Below are positions 8,615 through 20,888 of a stretch of 64,000 nucleotides of DNA, in pieces (positions within the stretch are counted from its first letter, which is position 1; each line of letters starts with the position of its first letter). Source of the DNA: Paracoccus aminophilus JCM 7686. Its GTDB lineage: Bacteria > Pseudomonadota > Alphaproteobacteria > Rhodobacterales > Rhodobacteraceae. Location: assembly GCF_000444995.1 (NCBI RefSeq), contig NC_022041.1, positions 2,578,001 to 2,642,000 on the forward strand. Direction: 5' to 3'. Below the pieces are notes generated by a model. It worked only from the letters and a program-made list of their open reading frames with translations. It searched no databases and was not told where the DNA came from. The position numbers and the translations under genes were made by a program.

Positions 8615-10291
8615 TTACTCGGCGGCGAGCCGGCTGATGACCACCGTCACCTCGGGCTTCTTGCCGATCTCTTCCATCGAGACCTGACGCGTGATCTTGC
8701 GGATCGCCTCTTCGAGACGGTCATCATCCATCACGGTCTTGTCGTCGACGCGTTCGAGAAAGTCCGACAGCTCGCTTTCGATATGGTCGATCAGCGCCAC
8801 TCCGGCGCGACCGCGCGCGGGCAGGCCCATGGTTTCGACCCAAGCATCGGGCAGAGCATTGTCGTCTTCATCGACGATCACCGAGACCGTGGCATGACCG
8901 TTCAGCGCCATGCGGATGCGGTCGCGCACGATCCCGTCCATCGCCCCGATCAGGACCGAGCCATCAAGATAGACGCGACTCGTTTCGATCCGGTCAACGA
9001 CCACCGGACGATCGCCGGTCAGATCCAGCATCGTGCCATTGGTCGCCACGGCCGAGGCAATGCCCTTGCCTGCCGCGATCTGGGCATGTTCGCGCAAATG
9101 CATATGCTCGCCATGCATCGGAATGACGATGCGCGGCTTCAAGAGCTCATGGACCGCCTCGATATCGGGACGGTTCGCGTGGCCCGAGACATGGTAAAGC
9201 CCGTCCTCGGCGTCGAAAACATCGACCCCCATTTCGGAGAAAGCGTTCATGATGCGGATGACATCGCGCTCATTGCCGGGAATGGTGCGCGAGCTGAAGA
9301 GGAAGCTGTCGCCCTCTTTCAGCTGCAGCCCAAGATAGCGCCCGCGCGAGAGCTGCGCCGTGGCGGCGCGACGCTCGCCCTGACTGCCGGTGACGATCAG
9401 CATGACCTTGTCGCGCGGCAGATCGGAGGCCTCTTCGGGCGAGATCACGCCGGGGAAGTTGCGCAGAACCCCGGTCTCTTGGGCGACGGTCACCATCTTG
9501 CGCATGGCGCGGCCGAGCAGGCAGACCTTGCGACCGGCGGCCAAAGCGGCCTCGGCCAAGGTCTTCAGACGGGCGACGTTCGAGGCAAAGGTGGTCGCGA
9601 CCACCATGCCCTTTTGCGCCACGACGAAATCGAGCAGCGGATTGGCAAGCACCGCCTCGGACCGGCCCGGATTGGGGCTAAAGATATTGGTCGAGTCGCA
9701 GGTCAGAACTTTGACGCCATTGCCCTCATTGGCGATCTGATGCCAGACGACCGGGTCAAAGGCCTCGCCCACGACCGGGGTGCCGTCGAGTTTGAAATCG
9801 CCGGTGTGGACGATGCGGCCCGCGGGCGTGTCGATGATGAGCGCGGCGCTTTCCGGGATCGAATGGCTGATCGGCACGAATTGCACGGCGAAAGGCCCGG
9901 CCTGAATGACCGAGGGGCGCGGCTCGTGGATCTTGATCGCCTCGGTCGGCTGGCCTTGCTCGTCCATCTTGAGCGCGGCCAAAGCCCCGGTGAAGCGGCG
10001 GCAATGGATCGGCGCCTTGATACGCCCCCAGAGATGGCCAAGCGCGCCAATGTGATCCTCATGCCCGTGGGTGATGAAGATCCCTTCGATCCGGTCGCGG
10101 TTTTTCTCGAGCCAGGTCACATCGGCCATGATCAGGTCGATGCCAGGGGCCGAGTCCATATCGCCGAAGGTCACGCCCAGATCGACGACGATCAGGCGCT
10201 CTTTCCCGGGCTGGCCATAGCCATAGACATAGGCGTTCATGCCGATTTCACCGGCACCGCCAAGAGGCAGATAAATCAGGCGGTCAGACAT
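8615..10291 (-). CDS. rnj: Ribonuclease J (metallo-beta-lactamase/beta-CASP)
   Basis: Exo-/endoribonuclease for mRNA decay and rRNA processing in the cytosol. 558 residues. The zinc motif THGHEDHIG has H75, H77 and H80; further landmarks are HTGDFKLDG (beta-lactamase motif 3), SGHANRPD and PMHGEHMHL (beta-CASP/late motifs). The ATG at 10291 was chosen because GGAGG is six bases upstream; an upstream in-frame ATG at 10315 lacks one. The start overlaps the end of coaX by eight bases, so synthesis is probably coupled, placing RNase J at the end of the nuo-birA-coaX read-through unit. Confidence 0.94.
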   Translation of the reverse strand: MSDRLIYLPLGGAGEIGMNAYVYGYGQPGKERLIVVDLGVTFGDMDSAPGIDLIMADVTWLEKNRDRIEGIFITHGHEDHIGALGHLWGRIKAPIHCRRFTGALAALKMDEQGQPTEAIKIHEPRPSVIQAGPFAVQFVPISHSIPESAALIIDTPAGRIVHTGDFKLDGTPVVGEAFDPVVWHQIANEGNGVKVLTCDSTNIFSPNPGRSEAVLANPLLDFVVAQKGMVVATTFASNVARLKTLAEAALAAGRKVCLLGRAMRKMVTVAQETGVLRNFPGVISPEEASDLPRDKVMLIVTGSQGERRAATAQLSRGRYLGLQLKEGDSFLFSSRTIPGNERDVIRIMNAFSEMGVDVFDAEDGLYHVSGHANRPDIEAVHELLKPRIVIPMHGEHMHLREHAQIAAGKGIASAVATNGTMLDLTGDRPVVVDRIETSRVYLDGSVLIGAMDGIVRDRIRMALNGHATVSVIVDEDDNALPDAWVETMGLPARGRAGVALIDHIESELSDFLERVDDKTVMDDDRLEEAIRKITRQVSMEEIGKKPEVTVVISRLAAE

Positions 10292-11063
10292 TTCCGGCCT
10301 CCTTGTTGAAGTCATAAATCAATCGAAGACCATGCATGGTCAGATCTTCTTCAATGGCGTCGAACACATTCGTTCCTTGTTCGAACAGCGGCGCGAGGCC
10401 TCCTGTTCCGATGATTTTCATGGAAAGGCCGCGTTCGTCCCGGATCTTGGCAACAATGCCTTCGACAAGGCCGATATAGCCCCAGAAGATGCCGGACTGA
10501 ATACAGGCGACCGTATTGGTGCCGATGACCTTGCTGGGCATGGTGACATCGACATGGGGAAGTGAGGCGGCTCCCATATGAAGCGCCTCGAGCGAAAGAT
10601 TGACGCCGGGCGCGATCACGCCGCCAACATAGGCGCCGTCATCAGCCACCACGTCAAAGGTGGTTGCCGTGCCGAAATCGACAACGACGAGATCCGGGCC
10701 GTGCCGCTCGAAAGCACCGACGGCATTGACCAGCCGGTCCGGGCCGACGACCGTGCCCGCATCAACACGCGGCGCGACCGGCAGCAGGCAATCGGGCTTG
10801 CCGACGACCAGCGGGCGCGTGTCGAAATAGCGATGGCAGAGGACGCGCAGGTTGAAGACCACGCGCGGCGCGGTCGAGCTGATGATACAGGCCCCGATAT
10901 TCAGCTCGAACTTCTGGACCGTCATCAGCGTCGAGAGCCAGACGAAATACTCATCCGCCGTGCGTCGGTGATCGGTCGAGATCCGCCATTGCGCCAGCAG
11001 TTTGTCGCCGTCGAAGATACCGAAAACGGTATTGGTGTTGCCGGTATCAATACAGAGCAGCAT
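10284..11063 (-). CDS. coaX: Type III pantothenate kinase
   Basis: ATP-dependent phosphorylation of pantothenate, first step of coenzyme A synthesis; the type III class is not inhibited by CoA. 259 residues of the ASKHA fold: phosphate-1 motif DTGNTNTVFGIFDG at the N-terminus, GPDRLVNAVGA in the middle, DFGTATTFDVV (phosphate-2) and IIGTGGLAPLF. The ATG at 11063 shares one base with the birA stop (TGATG), and its 3' end overlaps rnj by eight bases. The context joins two cofactor genes to the complex I operon. Confidence 0.94.
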   Translation of the reverse strand: MLLCIDTGNTNTVFGIFDGDKLLAQWRISTDHRRTADEYFVWLSTLMTVQKFELNIGACIISSTAPRVVFNLRVLCHRYFDTRPLVVGKPDCLLPVAPRVDAGTVVGPDRLVNAVGAFERHGPDLVVVDFGTATTFDVVADDGAYVGGVIAPGVNLSLEALHMGAASLPHVDVTMPSKVIGTNTVACIQSGIFWGYIGLVEGIVAKIRDERGLSMKIIGTGGLAPLFEQGTNVFDAIEEDLTMHGLRLIYDFNKEAGNV

Positions 11064-11827
11064 CACCGCGCCCCCTGAAAATAGACATCCGCCGCCGGAA
11101 TGACCTTGCGGCCCTCGGCGGTCATCAGGACCAGCGCGCCAGCCTCGTCGATGCCCTCGAAGACGCCCTCGGTCTCGGTGCCGCCGGTGCGGGCAATGAT
11201 GACCTCGCCCAGACGTGCGGCGCGTTGCAGCCAAGCGGTGCGGATCGGCGCGAAGCCGAAGGTCTCAAGCTGATGCTGCCACCGCGCGAAAGCCGGAGCA
11301 AGCAGGTCGAGGAAATCCTCGGGCGGCACGGCAAAGCCGCTTTCGCCCAGAACAGAGACCGGCAGGACCGCGCCCGGCTCGACCAGCTCGGGCGGCGGTG
11401 CGGCAGCAAGGTTGATGCCGATGCCGACGGCCACGGCGGGCTGCTCGGAGGCCGTGCCCGCGCTTTCAAGCAAGATGCCCGCGACCTTGCCGCCATTGAG
11501 CAGCACGTCGTTCGGCCATTTGATCGCAAGCCGCACCGACGGGCCAGCGGCCTGCGCCAAAGCATCATAAAGGGCAAGCGCCGCGACAAAAGAGAGCTGG
11601 GCCGCAACCGCGAGCCCACCCTTTGGCCGCGTCACCAAAGTGCCCGCGAAGTTTCCGGCCGGCATGGTCCAACCCCGCCCTCGCCGACCGCGGCCTGCGG
11701 TCTGGTCAAGCGTCAGGATCCAGGCCGGACCGGACAACGTCGGCGCCAGACGGAGCCCCTCGGCATTCGTGCTGCCGATGCTCGCCAGCACGAACCGGGC
11801 CACACCGTCGGGCCAGCCCTCACTCAA
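11063..11827 (-). CDS. birA: Biotin--[acetyl-CoA-carboxylase] ligase
   Basis: Attaches biotin to acetyl-CoA carboxylase carrier protein and related enzymes. Visible: [20 protein letters not shown] (biotin/ATP loop), [19 protein letters not shown] and a C-terminal domain of about 50 residues. No N-terminal winged helix is present, so it is a ligase without DNA-binding repressor function. No ATG fits; a TTG at 11827 overlaps the nuoN stop by eight bases and gives an N-terminus of SEGWPDGV type seen in relatives, length 254. Frame open further upstream within nuoN has no support. A biotin ligase-like frame next to the last nuo gene is also known from Paracoccus denitrificans. Confidence 0.88.
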   Translation of the reverse strand: MSEGWPDGVARFVLASIGSTNAEGLRLAPTLSGPAWILTLDQTAGRGRRGRGWTMPAGNFAGTLVTRPKGGLAVAAQLSFVAALALYDALAQAAGPSVRLAIKWPNDVLLNGGKVAGILLESAGTASEQPAVAVGIGINLAAAPPPELVEPGAVLPVSVLGESGFAVPPEDFLDLLAPAFARWQHQLETFGFAPIRTAWLQRAARLGEVIIARTGGTETEGVFEGIDEAGALVLMTAEGRKVIPAADVYFQGAR

Positions 11828-13316
11828 CGGCGTCGGGCTCTGCGACGGTTCCCGGGGTCGCGGCTGCGGCAACGGTCGGGCCAACAAGCGACTCGGCGGC
11901 GCGTCCAGCCGCTTTGTCGATGCCGAGCATCGAGACCGCGCCCAGCAGCGTGATCGCCGCCGCGCCGATCAGCGCGACATATTGCGGGCTGCTCATCCGG
12001 CTGGTGATGGCTTCGCCCTCATCGCCGAAATAGATGTAGTAGACGATGCGGAGGTAGTAGAACGCCCCGATCACCGAAGCGATCACGCCCAGAACCGCAA
12101 GCCAGCCGAGCCCCGCGCTAATCGCCGCCGAGAGCACGCCGAATTTCGCGAAAAAGCCCAACATCGGCGGCACGCCCGCGAGGCTGAAGAAGAGGATCAG
12201 CAGCGCCAGAGCCTTGGTCGGTGAGGTCTTCGCAAACTGGTTCATCGCCTTGATGTCGGTGACCGGAACCCCGTCCCGCTCCATCGACAGGATGAAGGCA
12301 AAGGTGCCGACGTTCATGATCGTATAGATGGTCATGTAGACCAGCATGGTCTGAACGCCGTAAGCCGTCCCGGCGGCAAGCCCGATCAGCGCAAAGCCCA
12401 TATGGGCAATCGAGGAATAGGCCATCAGACGCTTGACGTTGCGCTGACCGATCCCCGCGATCGAGCCGAGGAACATCGACAGAAGCGCCAGCAGCGCGAT
12501 GATCTGGGTCCAGTCGCCCGGCACATGGCCGAAAGCGTCAAACATCACCCGCGCGATCAGTGCCATGGCCGCGACTTTCGGCGCGGTGGCGAAGAAAGCG
12601 GTCACCGGCGTCGGCGAGCCCTCATAGACATCGGGGGTCCACATGTGGAAGGGCACCGCCGAGACTTTGAAGGCCAGACCGACTAGCAGGAAGACCATGC
12701 CGAACAGCAGGCCAAGCGGCAGATGCCCGGCGTTCACGGTCTGGATGATGCCCGCGAAATTCGTGGTCCCGGCAAAGCCATAGACCAGCGAGGCGCCGTA
12801 AAGCAGCATCCCCGACGACAGCGCGCCAAGGACGAAATATTTGAGGCCCGCTTCGGACGAGCGCGCGCTCTCGCGCCGGATGGCCGCCACGACATAGAGC
12901 GCGAGCGATTGCAGCTCGAGGCCCATGTAAAGGGTCAGCAGGTCTCCGGCAGAGATCATCACCATCATGCCGACCACCGCGAGCGCGATCAGGATCGGCA
13001 GCTCGAAGCGCAAAAGCCCCTGGCGTTCAAGGAAATCTGCGCTCATCGCCAGAACGGCCGCCGCGCCGACCAGCGCCACCACCTTGGCAAAGCGCGCGAA
13101 GGCGTCGTCGATGAACATGTCATGGAAGGCGCGGGTGTCGCTGTGCTCGCCGAGCCCGGTCATGGCCGCGACGATCAACAGCGCCGCGACCGTGACCCAG
13201 AGGATCGGTCGCGCCAGCGCGTCCTTGCCGAAATAGGCCCCCGCCATCAGCGCCAGAAGCGCATAGATCGCCAGCGTGAATTCCGGGAGGATGGTTGAGA
13301 AATCGAGCGATGTCAT
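11820..13316 (-). CDS. nuoN: NADH-quinone oxidoreductase subunit N
   Basis: Antiporter-like proton-pumping membrane subunit of complex I (ND2 homologue). 498 residues, mostly hydrophobic, about 14 predicted helices; the conserved glutamate is in YMGLELQSL and the broken-helix lysine region is around [14 protein letters not shown]. The C-terminus ends in a short Ala/Pro/Glu-rich tail (residues about 480-498), unlike the E. coli protein. It starts 11 bases after nuoM and its stop overlaps the birA TTG. Confidence 0.97.
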   Translation of the reverse strand: MTSLDFSTILPEFTLAIYALLALMAGAYFGKDALARPILWVTVAALLIVAAMTGLGEHSDTRAFHDMFIDDAFARFAKVVALVGAAAVLAMSADFLERQGLLRFELPILIALAVVGMMVMISAGDLLTLYMGLELQSLALYVVAAIRRESARSSEAGLKYFVLGALSSGMLLYGASLVYGFAGTTNFAGIIQTVNAGHLPLGLLFGMVFLLVGLAFKVSAVPFHMWTPDVYEGSPTPVTAFFATAPKVAAMALIARVMFDAFGHVPGDWTQIIALLALLSMFLGSIAGIGQRNVKRLMAYSSIAHMGFALIGLAAGTAYGVQTMLVYMTIYTIMNVGTFAFILSMERDGVPVTDIKAMNQFAKTSPTKALALLILFFSLAGVPPMLGFFAKFGVLSAAISAGLGWLAVLGVIASVIGAFYYLRIVYYIYFGDEGEAITSRMSSPQYVALIGAAAITLLGAVSMLGIDKAAGRAAESLVGPTVAAAATPGTVAEPDAVE

Positions 13317-13327
13317 AGCCGCCCCCC

Positions 13328-14872
13328 TTAGTGGCTTGCGTCAGCCGCAGCGACCGCAGGCGCGGCCGGCTGGCTGGCATTGTAGTGATTGATAAGCGAA
13401 GTGACCGCAGGTCCGGTGATATCGGTGACGGCGCGCGGATAGACGCCAAGGATCAGCGTCATCGCGATCAGCGGCACGAAGATCCAGCGCTCGCGCGCGG
13501 TCATGTCGCTGATCGTCTTGAGGCTTTCCTTGACCAGCTGGCCGAAGGTCACGCGACGGTAGAGCCAGAGCGCGTAAGAGGCCGAGAGGATCACGCCCGA
13601 GGTGGCGACCAGAGCGACCCAGGTGTTGACCCGGAAGGCGCCAAGCAGCGTCAGGAACTCGCCGACAAAGCCCGAGGTCCCCGGCAGGCCGACGTTCGCC
13701 ATGGTGAAGAACATGAAGACCAGCGCATATTTTGGCATCCGGTTCACGAGACCGCCGTAAGCGTCGATCTCGCGGGTGTGCATCCGGTCATAGATCACGC
13801 CGACGCAGAGGAAGAGCGCGCCCGAGATGAAGCCATGCGACAGCATCTGGAAGATCGCGCCATCAACGCCCGGCTGGTTCACGGTGAAAATACCAAGCGT
13901 GACATAGCCCATATGCGCGACCGACGAATAAGCGATCAGCTTTTTCATGTCGGACTGCACCAGCGCCACCAGCGAAGTGTAGACGATGGCAATCGCCGAG
14001 AGCCAGAAGATATAGGGCTGCGCGACGCCGCTCGCGACCGGGAACATCGGCAGTGAGAAGCGCAGGAAGCCGTAACCGCCCATTTTCAGCAAGATCGCGG
14101 CCAGCACGACCGAACCGGCAGTCGGCGCTTGAACGTGAGCATCGGGCAGCCAGGTGTGGACCGGCCACATCGGCATCTTGACCGCGAAGCTTGCGAAGAA
14201 GGCCAGGAACAGCAGCATCTGCGTGCCGCCGACGATGGTCACGCCCAGCAGACGATAGGTCTCGGACGGGAATTTGAAGGTCAGCAGGGTCGGAATGTCG
14301 GTCGTGCCTGCCATGTGATACATGGCGATCATCGCGACCAGCATCAGCACCGAGCCGAGGAAGGTGTAGAGGAAGAACTTGAAGGCCGCATAGATGCGGT
14401 TCTGGCCGCCCCAGATACCGATGATCAGGAACATCGGGATCAGACCTGCCTCGAAGAAAAGGTAGAAGAGCACGAGATCCAGCGCGGTGAACACGCCGAT
14501 CATCAGCCCCTCGAGCACGAGGAAGGCGATCATATATTCCTTGACGCGCTTCTCGACGCTCCAGGTCGAGAGGATCGTCAAAGGCATCAGGAAGGTCGTC
14601 AGCATCACGAAGAGGATCGAGATGCCGTCGACGCCCATCTTGTATTTGAGGCCCATGATCCAGTCGCGGTCTTCCACGAACTGGAAGCCGGTATTGGCCG
14701 GATCAAAGCCGAAGAGGACCATCAGCGAGATGAGGAAGGTCGCCGTTGTGGCAATCAACGCGAGCCAGCGGGCGTTGCGGTTGGCGGCCTCGTCATGGCC
14801 GCGCAGGAACAGCGCCAGAATGCCCGCCGCCACAATCGGCAGGAAGGTGATGATGGAAAGAAGGTTCGTCAT
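13328..14872 (-). CDS. nuoM: NADH-quinone oxidoreductase subunit M
   Basis: Antiporter-like proton-pumping subunit (ND4 homologue) of the membrane arm. 514 residues, about 14 helices. The pumping glutamate is in [12 protein letters not shown] and the discontinuous-helix lysine region is in [28 protein letters not shown] follows. The end carries an Ala/Pro-rich tail. It lies one base after the nuoL stop and 11 bases before nuoN, consistent with tight operon packing. Confidence 0.97.
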   Translation of the reverse strand: MTNLLSIITFLPIVAAGILALFLRGHDEAANRNARWLALIATTATFLISLMVLFGFDPANTGFQFVEDRDWIMGLKYKMGVDGISILFVMLTTFLMPLTILSTWSVEKRVKEYMIAFLVLEGLMIGVFTALDLVLFYLFFEAGLIPMFLIIGIWGGQNRIYAAFKFFLYTFLGSVLMLVAMIAMYHMAGTTDIPTLLTFKFPSETYRLLGVTIVGGTQMLLFLAFFASFAVKMPMWPVHTWLPDAHVQAPTAGSVVLAAILLKMGGYGFLRFSLPMFPVASGVAQPYIFWLSAIAIVYTSLVALVQSDMKKLIAYSSVAHMGYVTLGIFTVNQPGVDGAIFQMLSHGFISGALFLCVGVIYDRMHTREIDAYGGLVNRMPKYALVFMFFTMANVGLPGTSGFVGEFLTLLGAFRVNTWVALVATSGVILSASYALWLYRRVTFGQLVKESLKTISDMTARERWIFVPLIAMTLILGVYPRAVTDITGPAVTSLINHYNASQPAAPAVAAADASH

Positions 14873-14873
14873 A

Positions 14874-17009
14874 TCAGTGCGCGCCTCGCATCATCACCCA
14901 GATCAGCAAGCCGACGATGCCCAGAACCATCGCAAAGGCGTAGTGGAAGATATAGCCAGACTGCATCCGGCTGGCGGCGCGGGTCAGGCGGGGGATCACC
15001 CCAAGGGCCACGCCATTGATTGAACCGTCGATGATCTTGCCGTCGCCGTCCTTCCACAGGACTTTGCCGAGCCAGAGCGCCGGACGCACGAAGATGAAGT
15101 TGTAGATCTCGTCGAAATACCACTTGTTGAGCAGGAACTGGTAGAGAACCCGCTGCTGCGCGGCGAGCTTCGCCGGAGCCGAGGGATGACGGATATACAT
15201 CATCCAAGCCACGAAGAGACCAAGCAGCATGGCGATGAAGGGCGAGACCTTGACCCAATTCGGGGAATGGTGCGCCTCATCCATGATGTGGTTGTCGGGA
15301 TGCATATAGATCGCGCCCCCGACCGGAGCCGGAACATGGGTGTTCAACCCGTGATCGGCCGAAGCGGTCTCGGCTGCCGGAGCGGCATGGCCCGCGGCTT
15401 CGGTCGTCGCAGCCTCGGCCGTGCCCGGAGCGGCGTCGCTCGCATGGGTCACTGGCGCAGCTTCGTCCTCGGCATGAGCCTCTGCGCCGCCGATGCTGAA
15501 GAATTTCTCGACCGCATGGTGATCGCCGAAGAAGGGCTTGTACCAGACCATCCCGGCCAGAACCGCACCAATGGCGAGAACGCCAAGCGGAATGGTCATC
15601 ACCAGCGGGCTTTCATGCGCATGATCATAGGCATGGTGATCGCCGCGCGGTTTGCCCCAGAAGGTCAGGAACATCAGGCGCCAGGAATAGAAGCTCGTGA
15701 GGCAGGCCGCGATGACCAGCATCCAGAAGGCGTAATTGCTGCCCGCCCAGGCGCTCTCGATCACGGCGTCTTTCGACAGGAAGCCCGCGAAACCGATCGT
15801 GGTCAGCGGAATGCCGACGCCGGTGATCGCCAGAGTGCCGATCAGCATCGCCCAGAAGGTCAGCGGCACCTTTTTGCGCAGACCGCCGTAGTTGCGCATG
15901 TCCTGCTCGTGGTGCATCGCATGGATGACCGAGCCCGCGCCGAGGAAGAGCATTGCCTTGAAGAAAGCATGCGTCAGCAGGTGGAACATCGCGACCGAAT
16001 AGACGCCGAGACCCGCGGCCACGAACATATAGCCGAGCTGCGAACAGGTCGAATAAGCGATCACGCGCTTGATGTCGTTCTGCACCAGGCCGACCGTCGC
16101 CGCGAAGAACGCGGTCGAGGCACCAATGATGACGATGAAATGCTTGGTGTCGGGCGCGAATTCAAAGAGCGGCGACATCCGGCAGACGAGGAAGACGCCC
16201 GCGGTCACCATGGTTGCGGCGTGGATCAGCGCCGACACCGGGGTCGGACCTTCCATCGCATCCGGCAGCCAGGTGTGCAGGAAGAGCTGTGCCGATTTAC
16301 CCATGGCGCCGACAAAGAGCAGGAAGGCCAAGAGGTTCGCGGCATTCCAGTCGCGCCAGAGGAAATGCAGGTTGGTCTCGGCGATCTGGGGCACTTGCTG
16401 GAAGATCGCGTCGAAATTGATCGTGCCGGTCAGCCAGTAGAGGCCGAAGATCCCGAGCAGGAAGCCGAAGTCGCCGACCCGGTTGACGATGAAGGCCTTC
16501 ATCGCCGCCGCACCCGCCGATTGCTTCTTATAATAGAAGCCGATCAGCAGATAAGAGGCGACGCCCACGCCCTCCCAGCCGAAGAACATCTGCAAGAGGT
16601 TGTCGGCCGTCACCAGCATCAGCATGGCGAAGGTGAAGAACGAGAGATAGGCGAAGAAGCGCGCCTTATAGTGTTCGTCATGGGTCCAGTTGTCGTCATG
16701 GGCCATATAACCCATCGAATACATATGAACGAGCGCCGAGACCGAGGTGACGACGATCAGCATGATCGCAGTCAGGCGGTCGAGACGGATGCCCCATTCC
16801 GACACAAAATCGCCGGTCACGATCCAGTCGAGCACCGGCACATGGCGCGGAACCCCGTCATAGCCGAGGAAAATCACCCAAGACAGGATACAGGCCAGAA
16901 AGAGCAGGCCCGTGGTCAGATATTGGGCGGCCTTCTCTCCGATGAGTCGCCAGCCGAAACCGGCGATCAGCGCACCGACGAGCGGCGCGAAGAGGACGAT
17001 CTTTTCCAT
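14874..17009 (-). CDS. nuoL: NADH-quinone oxidoreductase subunit L
   Basis: Distal antiporter-like pump of complex I (ND5 homologue) with the lateral helix. 711 residues, longer than the E. coli subunit of about 613. Conserved [19 protein letters not shown] and [21 protein letters not shown] are present. An Ala/Glu/His/Thr-rich hydrophilic insertion runs from about residue 509 to 553 (bases 15351-15485), between the antiporter core and the last helices, followed by a histidine-containing stretch ([14 protein letters not shown]). It starts six bases after nuoK ends. Confidence 0.97.
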   Translation of the reverse strand: MEKIVLFAPLVGALIAGFGWRLIGEKAAQYLTTGLLFLACILSWVIFLGYDGVPRHVPVLDWIVTGDFVSEWGIRLDRLTAIMLIVVTSVSALVHMYSMGYMAHDDNWTHDEHYKARFFAYLSFFTFAMLMLVTADNLLQMFFGWEGVGVASYLLIGFYYKKQSAGAAAMKAFIVNRVGDFGFLLGIFGLYWLTGTINFDAIFQQVPQIAETNLHFLWRDWNAANLLAFLLFVGAMGKSAQLFLHTWLPDAMEGPTPVSALIHAATMVTAGVFLVCRMSPLFEFAPDTKHFIVIIGASTAFFAATVGLVQNDIKRVIAYSTCSQLGYMFVAAGLGVYSVAMFHLLTHAFFKAMLFLGAGSVIHAMHHEQDMRNYGGLRKKVPLTFWAMLIGTLAITGVGIPLTTIGFAGFLSKDAVIESAWAGSNYAFWMLVIAACLTSFYSWRLMFLTFWGKPRGDHHAYDHAHESPLVMTIPLGVLAIGAVLAGMVWYKPFFGDHHAVEKFFSIGGAEAHAEDEAAPVTHASDAAPGTAEAATTEAAGHAAPAAETASADHGLNTHVPAPVGGAIYMHPDNHIMDEAHHSPNWVKVSPFIAMLLGLFVAWMMYIRHPSAPAKLAAQQRVLYQFLLNKWYFDEIYNFIFVRPALWLGKVLWKDGDGKIIDGSINGVALGVIPRLTRAASRMQSGYIFHYAFAMVLGIVGLLIWVMMRGAH
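15351..15485 (-). other. Low-complexity Ala/His/Glu insertion in NuoL
   Basis: Codes for about 45 residues made mainly of A, E, T, H and P with no hydrophobic segment. It sits between transmembrane parts of NuoL; the flanking motifs read through without frameshift, so it is a genuine in-frame insertion relative to the shorter E. coli protein. Whether relatives share it could not be checked here. Confidence 0.7.
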
Positions 17010-17015
17010 GCTGGC

Positions 17016-18877
<1,862 letters not shown>

Positions 18878-19054
18878 TTATTTCCCCTCCGGGGCGGCAA
18901 AGCGGTCGAGCGCGGCGACATAGTCACGCACACGGGCGCTGTCGATCGCATGATCCGTCGGTTCAAGGTTGTTGGCGAGATAATGCGCCAGCTCGATCTT
19001 GTCGGTTTCGCTGGCGTGGCTCAGCATTTCCGCAATTTTGTTCGAATAAGCCAT
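18878..19054 (-). CDS. Small 58-residue protein between nuoH and nuoI, unknown function
   Basis: A frame of 58 codons fills the space between nuoH (stop three bases upstream) and nuoI (ATG three bases downstream). AGGAG sits eight bases before its ATG, inside the end of nuoH. The peptide starts MAYSNKIAEMLSHASE, contains IELAHYLANNL and ends FAAPEGK; it is soluble, acidic-amphipathic, mostly helical by composition, without cysteine or signal peptide. The snug spacing and good ribosome site support a real gene, perhaps an assembly or accessory factor. No family is recognised. Confidence 0.75.
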   Translation of the reverse strand: MAYSNKIAEMLSHASETDKIELAHYLANNLEPTDHAIDSARVRDYVAALDRFAAPEGK

Positions 19055-19057
19055 GGA

Positions 19058-20092
19058 TCACACTCCTGCCCAACGGGCCCAAAGACCACCAAGAACTTCG
19101 TAGCGAGCCAGGAAGGCGACCAGAACGACCCAGCCGAGCGAGAGCGGCAGGAAGACCTTCCAGCCAATGCGCATCAACTGGTCGTAGCGGTAGCGCGGCA
19201 CGATCGCCTTCGCCATCGAGAACATGAAGAACCACATCCACATCTTGATGACCATCCACCACCAGCCGTCGGCGATGAAGGGAACCGGCGAGAGCCAGCC
19301 GCCGAAGAACAGCAGCGAAAGCAGCGCGCACATCAGATACATGGCGATATATTCGCCCGCCATGAAGAGCAGATAGGGCGTCGAGGAATATTCGGTCATG
19401 AAGCCGGCAACCAGCTCGGATTCCGCTTCGGCAAGGTCGAAGGGCGGGCGGTTGGTTTCGGCAAGGGCCGAGACGAAGAACAGCACGACCATCGGCAGAT
19501 GCGGCAGGAAGTACCAGTTCAGCAGGCCGTAATCGCCACGCTGCGCCTCGACGATCGCGGTGAGGTTCATCGAGCCGGTCGAGATGATGATGCCGATGAT
19601 GATGAGGCCCATCGAGACCTCATAGGAAATCATCTGCGCCGCCGCCCGGATCGCCGAGAGGAAGGGATATTTCGAGTTCGACGCCCAGCCGCCCATGATC
19701 ACGCCGTAAACCTCAAGCGAGGAGGCCGCGAAGATGAACAGGATTCCGACGTTGATATTCGCCATGACCCAGCCGTCATCGAAGGGAATGGCGACAAAGG
19801 CAAATAGCGCCAGAACCATCGACAGGAAGGGCGCGAGGAAGAAGACGAACTTATCCGCACCCGCCGGGACGACGATTTCCTTGAAGACGTATTTCAACGC
19901 ATCGGCGAAGGTCTGGAACAGCCCCCAGGGTCCGACGACGTTCGGACCACGGCGCATCTGGACCGCGGCCCAGATCTTGCGGTCGCCATAGACCATGTAA
20001 ACCAGCGACATCATCACGAATGCGATGATCGCCAAACCCTGCAGCAGCAGGATCACTGCGTGACCCAGGTACGATGACCAGAAACCTGCCAT
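19058..20092 (-). CDS. nuoH: NADH-quinone oxidoreductase subunit H
   Basis: Membrane subunit (ND1 homologue) forming the quinone chamber with NuoB and NuoD. 344 residues, about eight helices. Conserved charged loop segments are present: [37 protein letters not shown] and [13 protein letters not shown]. It follows the lipoprotein gene after 18 bases and is followed three bases later by the 58-residue frame. Confidence 0.97.
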   Translation of the reverse strand: MAGFWSSYLGHAVILLLQGLAIIAFVMMSLVYMVYGDRKIWAAVQMRRGPNVVGPWGLFQTFADALKYVFKEIVVPAGADKFVFFLAPFLSMVLALFAFVAIPFDDGWVMANINVGILFIFAASSLEVYGVIMGGWASNSKYPFLSAIRAAAQMISYEVSMGLIIIGIIISTGSMNLTAIVEAQRGDYGLLNWYFLPHLPMVVLFFVSALAETNRPPFDLAEAESELVAGFMTEYSSTPYLLFMAGEYIAMYLMCALLSLLFFGGWLSPVPFIADGWWWMVIKMWMWFFMFSMAKAIVPRYRYDQLMRIGWKVFLPLSLGWVVLVAFLARYEVLGGLWARWAGV

Positions 20093-20110
20093 GATCTACT
20101 GTCCCTTCGC

Positions 20111-20884
20111 TTAGGTCGCGGGAATGCCGCGATCCTTGCATTCCTGCAAGGTTTCGTCTGATTTCATTACTTTCAGCCCCATGGGCTGGACGTCGGAGAG
20201 GGTGAAATAGGCCCCGATCTCCAATTCGCCATTACGCTTTTGCTGATCAGTCATGATGTGGCGCGCGTAGCTTGTCCCATTCTCTTTGGCCCAACCAGCG
20301 AGTGCGCATGTGGCATAGGCGAAGGCCACGTCAGCGTCCACCCCCCGCTTGAGATTGGCATCCACTTTGACCATATCGCCCGGCTTGGGCTTCTTGCCGC
20401 CATTCATTGCTTCGACCTTGGCGCCCCGGAACATCTCGGGCTGCGACTTGAAGGCTTTGGGCAGGACCGGCAACATCGGCCGGGTCCGGGCGGCGAAAGC
20501 CTCCATCGCAAGCTCTTGCGAGGTTGGCTTCTTTTTCGCCGGGCCAAGCTCTGGCATGCCCCGGAAATCGAGCTGGAGGTTCAGGTTGAGATTGGCCAGA
20601 TCCAGCTCGGAAATCGTGGCAAACGCATCCGGATTGTCGCCGTCGAGCTTCATCTCGCTGACCGACCCATCGGGCTCGAGGATCTGGATCTCGCCCGATT
20701 TGGTCGAGATCCGCGCGCGGTGCAATTTCCCCACACCCGGCTTTTCTTTCACCGGCTGAAGAAAGTTCACGGTCAGCTCGTCCGGCTTGACTGCCGGACG
20801 ATAGGAAGAACCCTGATCCGCGCATCCCGCCAGCACGGCGGTTCCCGCAATCAGCAAGCTCAGAACGCGGCCGGATGGTCGCAT
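20111..20884 (-). CDS. Predicted lipoprotein between nuoG and nuoH, unknown function
   Basis: 257 residues from the ATG at 20884 (GGAG seven bases upstream; a further ATG lies inside nuoG). The N-terminus MRPSGRVLSLLIAGTAVLAGC has a lipobox LAGC, so it is likely exported and lipid-anchored. The rest is hydrophilic, with a LANLNLNLQLDF beta-like stretch, a Pro/Lys-rich middle and three further cysteines or so near the C-terminus. It begins four bases after the nuoG stop and precedes nuoH, so it is co-expressed with complex I; a role on the periplasmic side is only inference. No family is recognised. Confidence 0.8.
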   Translation of the reverse strand: MRPSGRVLSLLIAGTAVLAGCADQGSSYRPAVKPDELTVNFLQPVKEKPGVGKLHRARISTKSGEIQILEPDGSVSEMKLDGDNPDAFATISELDLANLNLNLQLDFRGMPELGPAKKKPTSQELAMEAFAARTRPMLPVLPKAFKSQPEMFRGAKVEAMNGGKKPKPGDMVKVDANLKRGVDADVAFAYATCALAGWAKENGTSYARHIMTDQQKRNGELEIGAYFTLSDVQPMGLKVMKSDETLQECKDRGIPAT

Positions 20885-20888
20885 GGGA

